From assembly GCA_027063225.1 (NCBI GenBank), contig JAMOSG010000033.1:1-35281 (forward strand): DNA of 35,281 nucleotides, written 5' to 3'. Under the pieces are notes generated by a model, which saw only the letters and a program-made list of their open reading frames with translations, was not told the origin of the DNA and did not search any database. The stretch's first letter is position 1. Every line of letters starts with the position of its first letter. Origin of the DNA: Helicobacteraceae bacterium. GTDB lineage: Bacteria; Campylobacterota; Campylobacteria; Campylobacterales; Sulfurimonadaceae. Both the position numbers and the translations under genes were made by a program. This document shows positions 14,732-24,559 of the stretch, one piece after another.

Positions 14732-15577
14732 CTACTCTTGTATTCTCCCATACATCTGCGGACGTCTATCACGCAAAAGTCCCCAATACTCTCTTTGTTT
14801 TGCATCTTCTTGAAAATCAAACTCTGCGTAGATTATCTCCTCTTTATCTCTTGAGGCTTCTGCAACAATTTTTCCTGTGTAGTCTGTTATAAAAGAGGAG
14901 CCATAAAATGTTAAAGAACAACTCTGCCCCTCTTCTACACCTATACGGTTTGCTGCAACAACTGGCACTGTATTTGTTGAGGCGTGTCCCATTTGTACTC
15001 TTTGCCAATGCTCTTTAGAATCAAGCCCAATTTCAGGTTCACTCCCAATAGCAGTTGGGTAAAAAATAATCTGTGCACCTTGAAGTGTTAAACTTCTTGC
15101 TGTTTCACAAAACCATTGATCCCAACAAATTCCCACTCCAATTTTTCCATAGTGTGTATCATAAACCTTAAAGCCTGTATTGCCTGGTTTGAAGTAAAAT
15201 TTCTCCTCATACCCTGGACCATCTGGAATATGTGTTTTTCTATAATTTTGCATCTCTTTGCCATCTACGTCAAACACAACCAAAGAGTTGTAGTACTCAT
15301 TTTTATCTTTTTCAAAATAACTCACTAAAAGTACTACACATAACTCTTTAGCTAAAGCTTGAAACTCTAAAAGGAGTGGATTATTTTTTCTCTCTCTTGC
15401 CCACGTGAAATATTTTTTGTCCATATCTTTACAAAAGTAAAGCCCCTCAAAAAGCTCAGGAAGTAAAATAATATTTGCACCATTTTTTGCTGCTTGTTGC
15501 ACTAAGTTTTTTGCTTTTGCAATATTTTTTGTTTTATCTTCACTCATACTCATCTGAATAGCTGCTACTTTTACCAC
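14732..15577 (-). CDS. aguB: N-carbamoylputrescine amidase
   Basis: A 281-residue nitrilase-superfamily amidohydrolase. It would hydrolyse N-carbamoylputrescine to putrescine, CO2 and ammonia, the last step from agmatine after agmatine deiminase. The E-K-C triad is visible: E41 in LLPELFEG, K114 in YRKTHIPDGPGYEEKFYF, C151 in GVGICWDQWFCETAR. The IPDGPGYEEKFYF stretch and the C-terminal DRRPQMYG are typical of this subfamily. The start is GTG at 15577 behind AAAAGGAGTAGAA. The upstream lipoprotein stop is two bases away. No aguA is in the window. Function is confident from family resemblance; its link to the upstream cAMP/lipoprotein genes is probably only transcriptional. Confidence 0.9.
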   Translation of the reverse strand: MVKVAAIQMSMSEDKTKNIAKAKNLVQQAAKNGANIILLPELFEGLYFCKDMDKKYFTWARERKNNPLLLEFQALAKELCVVLLVSYFEKDKNEYYNSLVVFDVDGKEMQNYRKTHIPDGPGYEEKFYFKPGNTGFKVYDTHYGKIGVGICWDQWFCETARSLTLQGAQIIFYPTAIGSEPEIGLDSKEHWQRVQMGHASTNTVPVVAANRIGVEEGQSCSLTFYGSSFITDYTGKIVAEASRDKEEIIYAEFDFQEDAKQREYWGLLRDRRPQMYGRIQE

Positions 15578-15579
15578 TT

Positions 15580-18500
15580 CTACTCCTTTTGGTTACTATC
15601 TTTTATAAACATCAAGGCACTTCCACCATGTTTTGCACCTAATGTTCTTTTAGGTGCTCCAACAGCTCCATATTCATGGTGAAGGGCAACACTTGCACCT
15701 AAGTTATCATCATCTTGCGGATCTCTTACTTTAAATCTTTCCACTTCAGTTACATCATCGTTATCATCTTTTTCATAATAGTAACTATACCCTATCCCTT
15801 TAGCACCTTTTGCACCCACTAAAATAGTATCTTCATAAATAGCAACCGAACTTCCAAAGTAACTATTATCAGATGCATTACTTGCTTGAAATTTATCTTT
15901 TTGCGTTACGCTATCATCAGATGCTTTAAAAAGATAAACTCTCCCTTTTTTATCATCTGCATCTTTAGCACCTGCTACAATGTAATCATCATCTATAGAT
16001 ACACTCTTCGCAAACTTATCATTTTCCTTTTTATCATCTGCACTAAAATCATCTATTTTTTCAAGTGTATTGTTATCTTCAACATGGTAAACATACCCTT
16101 TTCCTGTATCGTTATCAACTCCTGGTGCTCCAACTACTATTTTTTGAGTATCTAAACATACACTTGTTCCAAAAAGATCATTATCATCTTCACCCGTTAC
16201 ATTATCCTCTTGTGTAAAATCATCATTATCATCTTTAGAAAAAAGGTATATCGCACCTTTATCATCATATCCTGGTGCTCCAACTACAAGTAAATCCCCT
16301 TCAAACCATACAGATGCTCCAAAATTTGCATCCTCTTTTGATGTATCTGGTGTTAATTTATGAAGTTGTTTATACTCTCCATCATCATACTTAAAAATAT
16401 AAACTGCTCCACCATCGTTAGCTTGAGAATCCTCAAATGGTGCACCAACTGCTATATAAACACCATATTTTGAAACACTATACCCAAACTGATCACCACC
16501 TTCACCATCATCTGCAATAATTCTTGCTTTTTGCTCTAAGCCATCTTCTGTTTTATGTAAAATATAAACTGCACCTGCATCATCCTCATCATCTATATCT
16601 TTAAGTGGTGCTCCAACAGCCATATAGTCATTGTAGATACTTACAGCACTCCCAAAACCATCATAAGAGGAGATATCTTCAGCACTTATCTCATCTACAC
16701 GTAAAAACTCTCTATCTTCAACAGCAACACTATTGTATGAGATATAAAAGTTCCCCTCTTTATCTTTAAACTTTATACCAAAGTCATAATGGTTCTGCTC
16801 ATCTTCATCAACAGGATTTTCATAATCTACCACTTCACTAAAGTAAAGTTTTAAATCCTCTGTTTGAAGCTTACTCTCATCATCTCCAGAGATAACATCC
16901 ATACTAAGTTCATCACTTACAGGAGACTTCACATCAAATTCACGAATAAACTTCTTAGCTGCCTCCTCTTTATATTCTATGTAGTATTGTTCCAAATTAT
17001 AAACATAAGGGCGAAGTTTTGGTTCAATATCAAACAAATAAGCACTACCAGCTGTTTGTGTAGCTTCTACATCTCTTCTGTGTGTTCCAACTACAATATT
17101 ATTTCCATCAAGTGCTAGATGTTTTCCAAATAAATCATTCTCTTTAGAGTCAAATGGTATTATCTCTTTAATCTGATCCACATCATCTCTATTGCTATTC
17201 ATCTCAAAAAGGTAAACTGCCCCAGCTTGATACTCTGATGTTGTTTTATATTGAGAACCACCTGCAATAAAATTACCACTTATAGCAACATCAGAACCAA
17301 AAGCATCATCTTTTTCTCTATCGTCACTATCTACAAAAATAGTTTTAACTTTTGTAACATCATCACCATCTATTTTATACCAATAGATTGCTCCAACATC
17401 CTCATCTCCATTATTTCTTTGGTATGAACCAATAACAATATCATTTCTTTGTATATCTACTGCATTTCCAAAGTGATCATAATTTGCCCCATTTTCATCA
17501 CCATCATCTGCTTGAGAAACTATCTTTTTTATCTCTTTAACGCTATCATCATCTCTAATCTCATAAAGATATGCGGCACCTTGATCCTCATGGTCATCAT
17601 CTTTGTCTTGATCTTTTGCACCAACTACAATATATTTTCCATCTATTGCAACAGCTCTACCAAAAGTGGAATTTGTTTCTAAGTCACTCGCTGTAATTTT
17701 TGCTGTTTGTGTAACATTGTCATCATCTATTTTAAATAAATACGCTGCACCCGTGTCGTTATTGTCATTATCATAATCATCTAAATATGCTCCAACGACA
17801 ATATAATCCCCATCTATTGCTACATCAAATCCAAACCAATCACTTTTGTTTGCATCATCTGCTTGAATTTTAGCAATTTGCTCTATTTTTGAATCGGAAT
17901 CTCTTTTAAAAACATACGCACTACCAGCAGCGTCTGCACTCTCATCCTCTTTATAGGCTCCAACTACAATGTAGCGATCACTTATCGCTACAGATGTTCC
18001 AAATAGATCAGCTTCCTGCCCATCATCTGCTTTTAAATCTGCAATTTTTTTCACACTACCATCGAGATATTTTCTATATAAATAAGCTATACCCGCATCA
18101 ACGCCACCTTCATTATCATCATAAGGTGCACCAACAACTATGTAAGAGCCATCTATTGCAACACTTCTCCCAAACTCATCACCTATTTCTAAATCTTTAT
18201 CATTTAAGTGTGCAACCTCAAATGGATTTGGTTCATAATCTTCTATATAAATATCAACTCTAACAGGCTCACTCTCCCCTGCTTCATTTTTTGCAATAGC
18301 ATAAAGTTTATAAAGTTCTTTTGTTTCATAATCTAACTCTGCACTACTAGAGATTCTTAAGCCTCCCCATTGATCTAGTACAAAATTTTCACTTCCATCT
18401 CCAGAGAGGTACATATCAGATATTGAAGAATCACCTTCTGAAATAACATGCACCTGCCCTAAATATTTTCCAAGATGATCATTTTCCATAATAGTAGTTC

Positions 18501-19470
18501 TAAAAATCTCTAAAACTGGAACTTCATCTATCTCATTTTCAACTGTAATATTAAGATCAACAGGACGACTATAGCCTGCTTTATTTACCGCACTTACACG
18601 AAGCTGATATGACCTTTGTCTTTCATAATCTAACTTAGAATCAAGAGAAACTTTTATCTCCCCCTCTTTATTAATGTAAAAGTCTTCGTTGCCATCACCT
18701 TCAACTTCAAAAACAGAAATATCACTATCCCCTGAAGTTAAAATATTTATCTGCCCAACTTTTGTTCCTTTATTTGCACTCTCTGAAACATTCATATCTA
18801 GTGGTTCTAAAACAGCTACACCATCTGGAATATTTTCTATTGTAATAGTAATATCACGTTTTATCTCATGAAAGCCATCACTTAAAATAATGCTACAAAC
18901 ATAACTGCTTTGCTTTTCATAGTTTGGCTCCTCTTTAAAACGTAAAAGGTTATCTTCTATCTCAAAAAGTTCTGTATCATTTGAGCGTGTCATATCGAGT
19001 GCAAAAGTCACATTATCATCATCTAAATCTCTTGCTGTTAGTAGCTGTACTTTTTTTACATTTTCAGGAATTGAAAGCACCTCATAAGCTGTAAACTCTG
19101 GGATATTATCGTTTACATTTTGCAAAACAATATGGTAGTCTTGCTTTTTTAATCCACCATTTTCATAAATCTCTACTGTTACATAGTAGTTGTGCTTATC
19201 CTCCTCATAATCTGGTGCATCTTTAAAAGCTAAAACAAAATCTTTAAATTCAAACTTATCTGCATCCTCTCCACTTAGTTTTAAAACAGCACCAACATTT
19301 GCAGAGATAGTAATAATATTTGTACTATTTTCATTTACATCTATTTGTGTACCACCAGTAAGTTCTGTTTTTGTATCTTCATTTAAATCTACTGGTCCAT
19401 TAGTTGTCCCTCCACAACCAATAAAAGTTACTGCCATAATTGTTAAAAATATACTCTTATAACTTTTCAT
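15580..19470 (-). CDS. Large surface lipoprotein with cadherin-like domains and two FG-GAP beta-propellers
   Basis: This predicted lipoprotein has about 1296 residues. The signal peptide (1-18) ends in the lipobox FIGC with C19 as the lipidated residue. The ATG at 19470 is preferred over an upstream in-frame start because it places the signal at the N-terminus behind AAAGGGATAGAGAA. Four cadherin-like modules follow (about 45-410), with repeated 'DYE' and 'I-E-N' signatures. Seven FG-GAP repeats of about 57 residues (about 419-825; for example FGRSVAIDGSYIVVGAP) are consistent with one seven-bladed propeller. After another cadherin-like module (about 825-925) comes a second set of seven shorter repeats (to the end). 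Asp-rich loops suggest calcium binding. It is probably an outer-membrane adhesin or sensor, co-transcribed with cyclase and FecR. Confidence 0.85.
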   Translation of the reverse strand: MKSYKSIFLTIMAVTFIGCGGTTNGPVDLNEDTKTELTGGTQIDVNENSTNIITISANVGAVLKLSGEDADKFEFKDFVLAFKDAPDYEEDKHNYYVTVEIYENGGLKKQDYHIVLQNVNDNIPEFTAYEVLSIPENVKKVQLLTARDLDDDNVTFALDMTRSNDTELFEIEDNLLRFKEEPNYEKQSSYVCSIILSDGFHEIKRDITITIENIPDGVAVLEPLDMNVSESANKGTKVGQINILTSGDSDISVFEVEGDGNEDFYINKEGEIKVSLDSKLDYERQRSYQLRVSAVNKAGYSRPVDLNITVENEIDEVPVLEIFRTTIMENDHLGKYLGQVHVISEGDSSISDMYLSGDGSENFVLDQWGGLRISSSAELDYETKELYKLYAIAKNEAGESEPVRVDIYIEDYEPNPFEVAHLNDKDLEIGDEFGRSVAIDGSYIVVGAPYDDNEGGVDAGIAYLYRKYLDGSVKKIADLKADDGQEADLFGTSVAISDRYIVVGAYKEDESADAAGSAYVFKRDSDSKIEQIAKIQADDANKSDWFGFDVAIDGDYIVVGAYLDDYDNDNNDTGAAYLFKIDDDNVTQTAKITASDLETNSTFGRAVAIDGKYIVVGAKDQDKDDDHEDQGAAYLYEIRDDDSVKEIKKIVSQADDGDENGANYDHFGNAVDIQRNDIVIGSYQRNNGDEDVGAIYWYKIDGDDVTKVKTIFVDSDDREKDDAFGSDVAISGNFIAGGSQYKTTSEYQAGAVYLFEMNSNRDDVDQIKEIIPFDSKENDLFGKHLALDGNNIVVGTHRRDVEATQTAGSAYLFDIEPKLRPYVYNLEQYYIEYKEEAAKKFIREFDVKSPVSDELSMDVISGDDESKLQTEDLKLYFSEVVDYENPVDEDEQNHYDFGIKFKDKEGNFYISYNSVAVEDREFLRVDEISAEDISSYDGFGSAVSIYNDYMAVGAPLKDIDDEDDAGAVYILHKTEDGLEQKARIIADDGEGGDQFGYSVSKYGVYIAVGAPFEDSQANDGGAVYIFKYDDGEYKQLHKLTPDTSKEDANFGASVWFEGDLLVVGAPGYDDKGAIYLFSKDDNDDFTQEDNVTGEDDNDLFGTSVCLDTQKIVVGAPGVDNDTGKGYVYHVEDNNTLEKIDDFSADDKKENDKFAKSVSIDDDYIVAGAKDADDKKGRVYLFKASDDSVTQKDKFQASNASDNSYFGSSVAIYEDTILVGAKGAKGIGYSYYYEKDDNDDVTEVERFKVRDPQDDDNLGASVALHHEYGAVGAPKRTLGAKHGGSALMFIKDSNQKE

Positions 19471-19526
19471 TTCTCTATCCCTTTTTACACTAATTAAATC
19501 ATTATTACACAAATATAATTAAAAAA

Positions 19527-21575
19527 TTATTTTTTCTCCATCTTTTTTAAACCCCAAGGTTTATTCGTAGCAATAGCACTTAAAAAATAGCTCGATAATT
19601 TATCGCTGTATTGCTCCTCTAAGATTGTAAAAATCTCTTTTGCTTGTAAAGTTTTTTCTTGCTTATACAATCCAAGAGCCTCTTTATAGAGTTTTACTCT
19701 TTGTTGATTTTTTGGAGTATCTGTTAAAAGTTCATACAACATTACTGCCTCTTTTTTCCCTTTTACAGCAACAGGCTCAATTTGACGTAAAAGGTAATTT
19801 CCTTCCAATTTCTTGTAAGTAAACTCTGTAATTAAAATCTCAACCCCATAATATTTTGTTAAAGACTCAACCCTTGAAGCCAAATTAACACCATCACCCA
19901 TAATAGTATAGTTAAAACGTGTATCTGAACCCATATTTCCAACAATAACCTCAGCGGTATTTATCCCTATACCAATCGCAATTTGTGGCTTTTTCTCTTG
20001 AGCTAATTTTTGATTTAAAATTTGAAGTTTCTCAATCATCTCTAAAGCACTTAAACATGCTTTATCTGCGTGTTGTTCTACATCTACAGGTGCATTAAAA
20101 AAAGCCATAACAGCATCACCAATATATTTATCAAGCATCCCTTGATGCTCCAAAACTGCTTGAGTCATTGGTGTAAAATAATCATTTAAAAGATGTACTA
20201 ACTCCTCTGCTTCCATAGACTCAGAGATAGTTGTAAAGCCTCTAATATCACTAAATAAAATAGAGAGTTCTTTTCTTTGTCCACCCAAAGAGAGATTGTT
20301 CGGATTTTGCATAAGCTCCTCTAAAAGCTCACCAGAGAGGTAACTTGAAAAAGCATTTTTTATAAATCTACTACTATTTTCCTCCCTATAAAATGCAATC
20401 CCCTCTAAAACAATCATAGAAAAAAACAATCCAACTAAAGGGTAAAACAGATCTATATAAAACATATATTCCACAAAAAGGTAACGAACAACAGCGTAAA
20501 TAGCACCATAACTAAGAAGATTAAACAACATACGTAAAGTGATATTTTTAAAAAAGACAAGTGCTAAAAATGGGATAAACACAAACAAAACAGTTAAACT
20601 AAAAGAGAATACAGGCTTCTCAATAATAAGATGATTTTCTAAAAGATTTGATAAAAAAGTGTAATGTAAAAGTGGCCCAGGAATAGTTCCAATAGGAGTG
20701 CTTACAATATCTCCAGCTCCAACTTCTGTAATACCTAAAACAACAATTTTATCTTTAAAATATTCAGGCTCTATTTTGTGAGTAGCAACATCTAAAAAAG
20801 AGATAATATTGTACTGCTTTAGATGGTAGAAATTGAGCCTAACCATTGAGTTTTCATTAAGATGAATCTTATATTTTCCAAGTTGCACTTCAAAAGGAGA
20901 TACTCTTTGAATATCTTGGTTTAAAACTAAGCGTAAACCAGCAATAGCAAGTGAGGGGTAAAGCATATCTTGAAAATAAAAAGCAATTGGATACTCTCTT
21001 AGTTTATCATCACTTGCTCTAATTGTTGAAAATGTCCCACTTAAACTACAAGATTCTAAAATAGGGACAATATTTAGCTCCGCATAGGGTGCAAAAGCAA
21101 AACGGGGGTTACCAAACTGAGCAACTTGAGATTGAAGTAAATCTAAAGCAGAATCGCTTAAAACATCAAACTCCTCTTGTGTTGTTTTTTGCGTTGCATT
21201 ATGACGCAAGAAAAAACCACATACAGAAGCATCTAAATTTGCTAAAGAGTCAGCCAAAATAGCATCTTGTTTTGGTGTTGTTGGCTCTGAAAAAATCATA
21301 TCCATAAGTACTGCTTTAGATTGACGTAAATTTTCTAAACCTTGTGCAATTATTTCACGCTTCCATGGCCAACGACCAAATTCATTAACACTTGGTTCAT
21401 CTACGGCGACAAAAACAACCTCTTTACTCGGTTCTTTTTGTTGCAATTCAAAATCAATATCATTAAAATGCAAAGAGAAGCTCTCAAAAGGCTCAACTTT
21501 ATAAAACTCTAAAACAAGTACAACTAAAACAACAACTATAGAAACTAAAAAATAAAGAAATTTCTCTTTTACCAT
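19527..21575 (-). CDS. CHASE2-domain class III adenylate cyclase, membrane-bound
   Basis: A 682-residue receptor cyclase. One N-terminal membrane segment (about 7-24) precedes an extracytoplasmic CHASE2 domain (about 30-315, with VAVDEPSVNEFGRWPWKR and GITEVGAGDIVSTPIG). Three membrane helices follow (about 323-343, 348-368, 374-394). The catalytic domain spans about 435-600: metal-binding D443 in FSDIRGF and D487 in YIGDAVMAFF, K483 in LDKYIGD and T557/D561 in NYTIMGDG (adenine-type selectivity), and R568 in NLASRVE. All needed residues are present, so cAMP synthesis is likely. It lies four bases after the FecR gene. A periplasmic signal, perhaps via FecR, is the likely input. Confidence 0.9.
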   Translation of the reverse strand: MVKEKFLYFLVSIVVVLVVLVLEFYKVEPFESFSLHFNDIDFELQQKEPSKEVVFVAVDEPSVNEFGRWPWKREIIAQGLENLRQSKAVLMDMIFSEPTTPKQDAILADSLANLDASVCGFFLRHNATQKTTQEEFDVLSDSALDLLQSQVAQFGNPRFAFAPYAELNIVPILESCSLSGTFSTIRASDDKLREYPIAFYFQDMLYPSLAIAGLRLVLNQDIQRVSPFEVQLGKYKIHLNENSMVRLNFYHLKQYNIISFLDVATHKIEPEYFKDKIVVLGITEVGAGDIVSTPIGTIPGPLLHYTFLSNLLENHLIIEKPVFSFSLTVLFVFIPFLALVFFKNITLRMLFNLLSYGAIYAVVRYLFVEYMFYIDLFYPLVGLFFSMIVLEGIAFYREENSSRFIKNAFSSYLSGELLEELMQNPNNLSLGGQRKELSILFSDIRGFTTISESMEAEELVHLLNDYFTPMTQAVLEHQGMLDKYIGDAVMAFFNAPVDVEQHADKACLSALEMIEKLQILNQKLAQEKKPQIAIGIGINTAEVIVGNMGSDTRFNYTIMGDGVNLASRVESLTKYYGVEILITEFTYKKLEGNYLLRQIEPVAVKGKKEAVMLYELLTDTPKNQQRVKLYKEALGLYKQEKTLQAKEIFTILEEQYSDKLSSYFLSAIATNKPWGLKKMEKK

Positions 21576-21579
21576 AAGC

Positions 21580-22278
21580 TTATTGCATCATTTTTAAAAG
21601 TTTTTCAAAATGTTTAAATTCACTCTCTCTTTTTTCTAAAGGGTCCTCTTTTACAACATTGCCACTAAAAGAGATTTTATTTCCAGCTTTTAAATCAAAA
21701 GATTTTGTTTGTGCAACTTTTTGGTACTGATTTTGAGCAGCTTTATATGCCTCAAAATCTGCTGCTTCCTTTGCTTTATATGCTTCAAATTCTGCTAAAA
21801 TTTTCTTCTTATAAAGTTCAAATTCCCCTTTAATAGACTCAACCCCAATAAGCCCCTCTTTTAAACTTACAGATTGTTGTTTGGGTTTTGCGTTAACAAT
21901 AAAAGTTGTTCCCTTAATACCAATAATAGCAAATGGTGTTTTTACTTTTAAATGGTGTTTTTTATCACGTGAAGTGATTTTGTAAAAAATTTTTCCACCT
22001 GTTTGTTCTGCACTGACCATTGAGTTAAAATGAAGTGTTGATTTTTCATCTAAAATAAGTGTTGAGCCATCTTTTAAAAGTATTTTTGCACTCGCATTCC
22101 TAGAAGTTATAACCATATCCCCTTTATATAAAAAATCATCTACGTGAACTCTTTTTTTCTTAATAGAGTTCTCTTTTTTAACTTTTACAACTCCATGCAA
22201 TAACTTTACTTTTGCAACAATCTCACTACCAAAAAGGGAACTAAGCATCCCCACTACTAAAAATAAAACTATTTTCAT
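21580..22278 (-). CDS. Periplasmic FecR-domain protein with hendecad coiled coil
   Basis: This 232-residue protein has a cleavable-looking signal peptide (1-18) and a FecR-type domain (about 45-145; YKGDMVITSRNASAKILLKD, GIKGTTFIV). Residues 152-184 contain three 11-residue repeats (EFELYK, EFEAYK, DFEAYK), predicting a coiled coil. No anti-sigma cytoplasmic part or membrane helix is seen, so it differs from the classical sigma regulator FecR. ATG at 22278 is preferred to TTG at 22281 because GAGGGAAG is then six bases upstream. FecR plus CHASE2-cyclase pairs recur in bacterial genomes, which suggests they act together. Its ligand is unknown. Confidence 0.8.
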   Translation of the reverse strand: MKIVLFLVVGMLSSLFGSEIVAKVKLLHGVVKVKKENSIKKKRVHVDDFLYKGDMVITSRNASAKILLKDGSTLILDEKSTLHFNSMVSAEQTGGKIFYKITSRDKKHHLKVKTPFAIIGIKGTTFIVNAKPKQQSVSLKEGLIGVESIKGEFELYKKKILAEFEAYKAKEAADFEAYKAAQNQYQKVAQTKSFDLKAGNKISFSGNVVKEDPLEKRESEFKHFEKLLKMMQ

Positions 22279-22306
22279 CAATAACTTCCCTCTTTTAAAT
22301 TGAACT

Positions 22307-22312
22307 ATTATA
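22307..22312 (-). promoter_or_regulatory. Probable -10 element for the FecR - cyclase - lipoprotein - aguB operon
   Basis: Read on the minus strand, TATAAT with a preceding GG lies in the short gap between the recD2 stop (22319) and the FecR start (22278). It gives a leader of about 25 bases. This suggests the four downstream genes can be transcribed independently of recD2. No convincing -35 box is seen, as is common in Campylobacterota. Confidence 0.5.
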
Positions 22313-22318
22313 CCGTTT

Positions 22319-24559
22319 TTATGAAAGTTCTAAAAGCACGGTATCTCTTCTTGTTTGCTCAAATTTTTTACAACCACTCTCAAAGGCATTTGCTTCCCCC
22401 ACTAAAATACAACGATGTTTTGCACGTGTAATTGCTGTGTAGATAAGCTTTGTGTTGTGCATAATATAGTGTGTAAAACTCATAGGAATAACAACAATAT
22501 CATACTCCATACCCTGCACTTTATGAATTGTTAGAGCATAAGAGAGCATTAAAAAACTTTTTAACTCCTCATACTCATACACCACTACAACATCTTCATT
22601 TGGGTAAAAAACATACGCTTGTTCCTCTTGTTCATCAAGCTTAAATAAAAGTCCACTCATACCATTGAAAATACGCCTCTTCACTGGGTCTTCACCCTCT
22701 TTAAACTCTAAAGAACTCCACGATGGCATATTTTCATTTTTAATATGCACCACCTTATCCATCAGCCTAAATTCAGTTGAGCCTTTTTTAACACATTTTT
22801 TTGCATTTGGATTAAAATACTCCTGTAAAATTTTATTGAGATTTTCAACTCCTAAAAGCCCACCCTTCATTGGGGTAATAACTTGAAAATAATTTAAATA
22901 CTCTTTAATTTGTTTGTTTTCTAATCTATAACGTGCTTTTTGTAAACTCGCCACTGCTTGGTGAGCAATCTCTGCAATAATATCTTGAGAATTTTGTTCA
23001 CGTAACTCTTTAAGTTCATTTGCACTTAGAGTATTTTTAAGGGCATAATAGTTAGCAATAGTTACATCGATAAACTCAAAATCATCATACTTTGCTCTAT
23101 AGTTTGGCACTTCCCCTTTGCGAATATCGTTTGCAATAAGCGTTATAGCTTGGTCGGGGCTTTGTCTGTAAATGTGTGTGAGTTTTACAATAGGGGCAAT
23201 CTTTAGTGTTAAAATATCACTTAGGACATTTCCAGCCCCAATTGGTGGGAGTTGTGCATCATCTCCTACAACAATTAAAACTGCATCTTTTTTAATTTTA
23301 CGCAATAATTTTGCAAAAAGTGAAGAGTTTATCATAGAAGCTTCATCTATAAGTACAACCGAATATGGAAAATAATCTTCCCTTTCATGCTTTACAAGTA
23401 AACTCTGAATTGTCGCACTCTCATACCCTGTTGTATCGGCTATGCGTTGTGAGGCGATACCACTTAAAGCACACGTAATAATCTCACTTGTAGCGTAGCG
23501 GGTATTTAAAAGGTTTAAAATTGTTTTAGAAGTGGTACTTTTTCCTGTTCCTGCATAACCAACTAAAAAAAGTACCATTTTTCCGCTGTTTATCACCTCA
23601 ACAGCCTCTTTTTGCTCTTTACCTAGTTTTAAATCACTATCTTGCAAAAACTCATCTATATCTCTTACATAACCACCATTATCAAGTTTTGCACGACGCT
23701 TTATCTCATCATAAATAAACTTCTCTGCATCATATAAACGAATAGGTGAAACTCTGTTATTTGGCATAAGTTTTATCGCTTGAGTTTCAACTCGCTCTAA
23801 AAGTGCTAACTCATAAAGCTCATTTTGATTCTCAAACCCCAAAAGCTCATCAAGCCCACTAAATAAAATCTCTTTTGAAAGACAACTATTTCCTTGTGCT
23901 TCACAGTAGTTTAAAAGTACATAGTCCATCGCCGCAGCTATACGTTTTTCATCTGTTTTTTCTACACCCATTTTTAGTGCTAACTCATCTGCACGTTTAA
24001 AACCAATAGAGTGAATAGAGGTTAAGACATAAGGGTTATCTTTTATTTTTTGGCAAGGTTCATCTACATCTTTAAGGGCTGTTGCAATGGTAGTAAGAAG
24101 GGAGGCTGAAACATCATAAGGGGTTAAAAACTCCCCTAAATTTCTCATGGAGCGAAATTTTTTCCATGAAGTTTGAATCTTTTTTAAGCGTTTTTCTTTA
24201 ATCCCTTTAAACTCTAAAAGTTTTTCAATATCGTTATCTAAAATCTCAACTAATCCCTCTTGCGTGAATTTTTCTATTAAATCTGCAGCTAGTTTTTTTG
24301 TAAAACCTTTGACAATTTTTGTAAGAAAGAAAAAAAGCTCATTTTGGTTTACTTTAAGCGTTACAAATTTAAAAGTTTTACCATATTTTTGGTGTTCATC
24401 CCAAAAACCCTCAAGGGTAATAGCTGAGCCTTTAATATGCTCCACCTCACTCTCATAATAAACCCCACTTATCCTCTCTCCAGATTTTAAAACAGCTATA
24501 AAAAAGCTATCTTCTTGAAAAAGGATTTTATCTATTTGCCCAATTAATGTTGTTTTCAT
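22319..24559 (-). CDS. recD2: RecD2-type ATP-dependent DNA helicase
   Basis: A 746-residue superfamily 1B 5'-3' helicase. The N-terminal region (1-300) holds an OB-like start and the helix-hairpin-helix segment typical of RecD2 (for example FKGIKEKRL, 117-125; SIHSIGFKRADELA, 181-194). Walker A is GYAGTGKST with K340; Walker B is VVLIDEASM with D405/E406; GDDAQLPPIGAGN is the Q/motif III region. Motif V/VI are TIHKVQGMEYD and YTAITRAKHR near the C-terminus. It is not the RecD subunit of RecBCD: RecB and RecC are not nearby. Its ATG overlaps the toxin stop by four bases, so its translation seems coupled to a toxin-antitoxin pair. A role in replication repair is inferred. Confidence 0.9.
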   Translation of the reverse strand: MKTTLIGQIDKILFQEDSFFIAVLKSGERISGVYYESEVEHIKGSAITLEGFWDEHQKYGKTFKFVTLKVNQNELFFFLTKIVKGFTKKLAADLIEKFTQEGLVEILDNDIEKLLEFKGIKEKRLKKIQTSWKKFRSMRNLGEFLTPYDVSASLLTTIATALKDVDEPCQKIKDNPYVLTSIHSIGFKRADELALKMGVEKTDEKRIAAAMDYVLLNYCEAQGNSCLSKEILFSGLDELLGFENQNELYELALLERVETQAIKLMPNNRVSPIRLYDAEKFIYDEIKRRAKLDNGGYVRDIDEFLQDSDLKLGKEQKEAVEVINSGKMVLFLVGYAGTGKSTTSKTILNLLNTRYATSEIITCALSGIASQRIADTTGYESATIQSLLVKHEREDYFPYSVVLIDEASMINSSLFAKLLRKIKKDAVLIVVGDDAQLPPIGAGNVLSDILTLKIAPIVKLTHIYRQSPDQAITLIANDIRKGEVPNYRAKYDDFEFIDVTIANYYALKNTLSANELKELREQNSQDIIAEIAHQAVASLQKARYRLENKQIKEYLNYFQVITPMKGGLLGVENLNKILQEYFNPNAKKCVKKGSTEFRLMDKVVHIKNENMPSWSSLEFKEGEDPVKRRIFNGMSGLLFKLDEQEEQAYVFYPNEDVVVVYEYEELKSFLMLSYALTIHKVQGMEYDIVVIPMSFTHYIMHNTKLIYTAITRAKHRCILVGEANAFESGCKKFEQTRRDTVLLELS

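Noticed and set aside
15580..18230. Possible DNA-level tandem repeat
   Set aside because: The periodicity is that of diverged FG-GAP protein repeats; neighbouring units differ too much at the base level to be a recent DNA repeat.
15886..18871. Several plus-strand open frames inside the FG-GAP lipoprotein gene
   Set aside because: They repeat with the FG-GAP unit and encode Ile/Phe/Cys-rich peptides, as expected for shadows of Asp-rich repeats on the other strand.
22319..24559. RecBCD-type RecD
   Set aside because: No recB or recC is adjacent, and the long N-terminal region with helix-hairpin-helix features points to the stand-alone RecD2 class.
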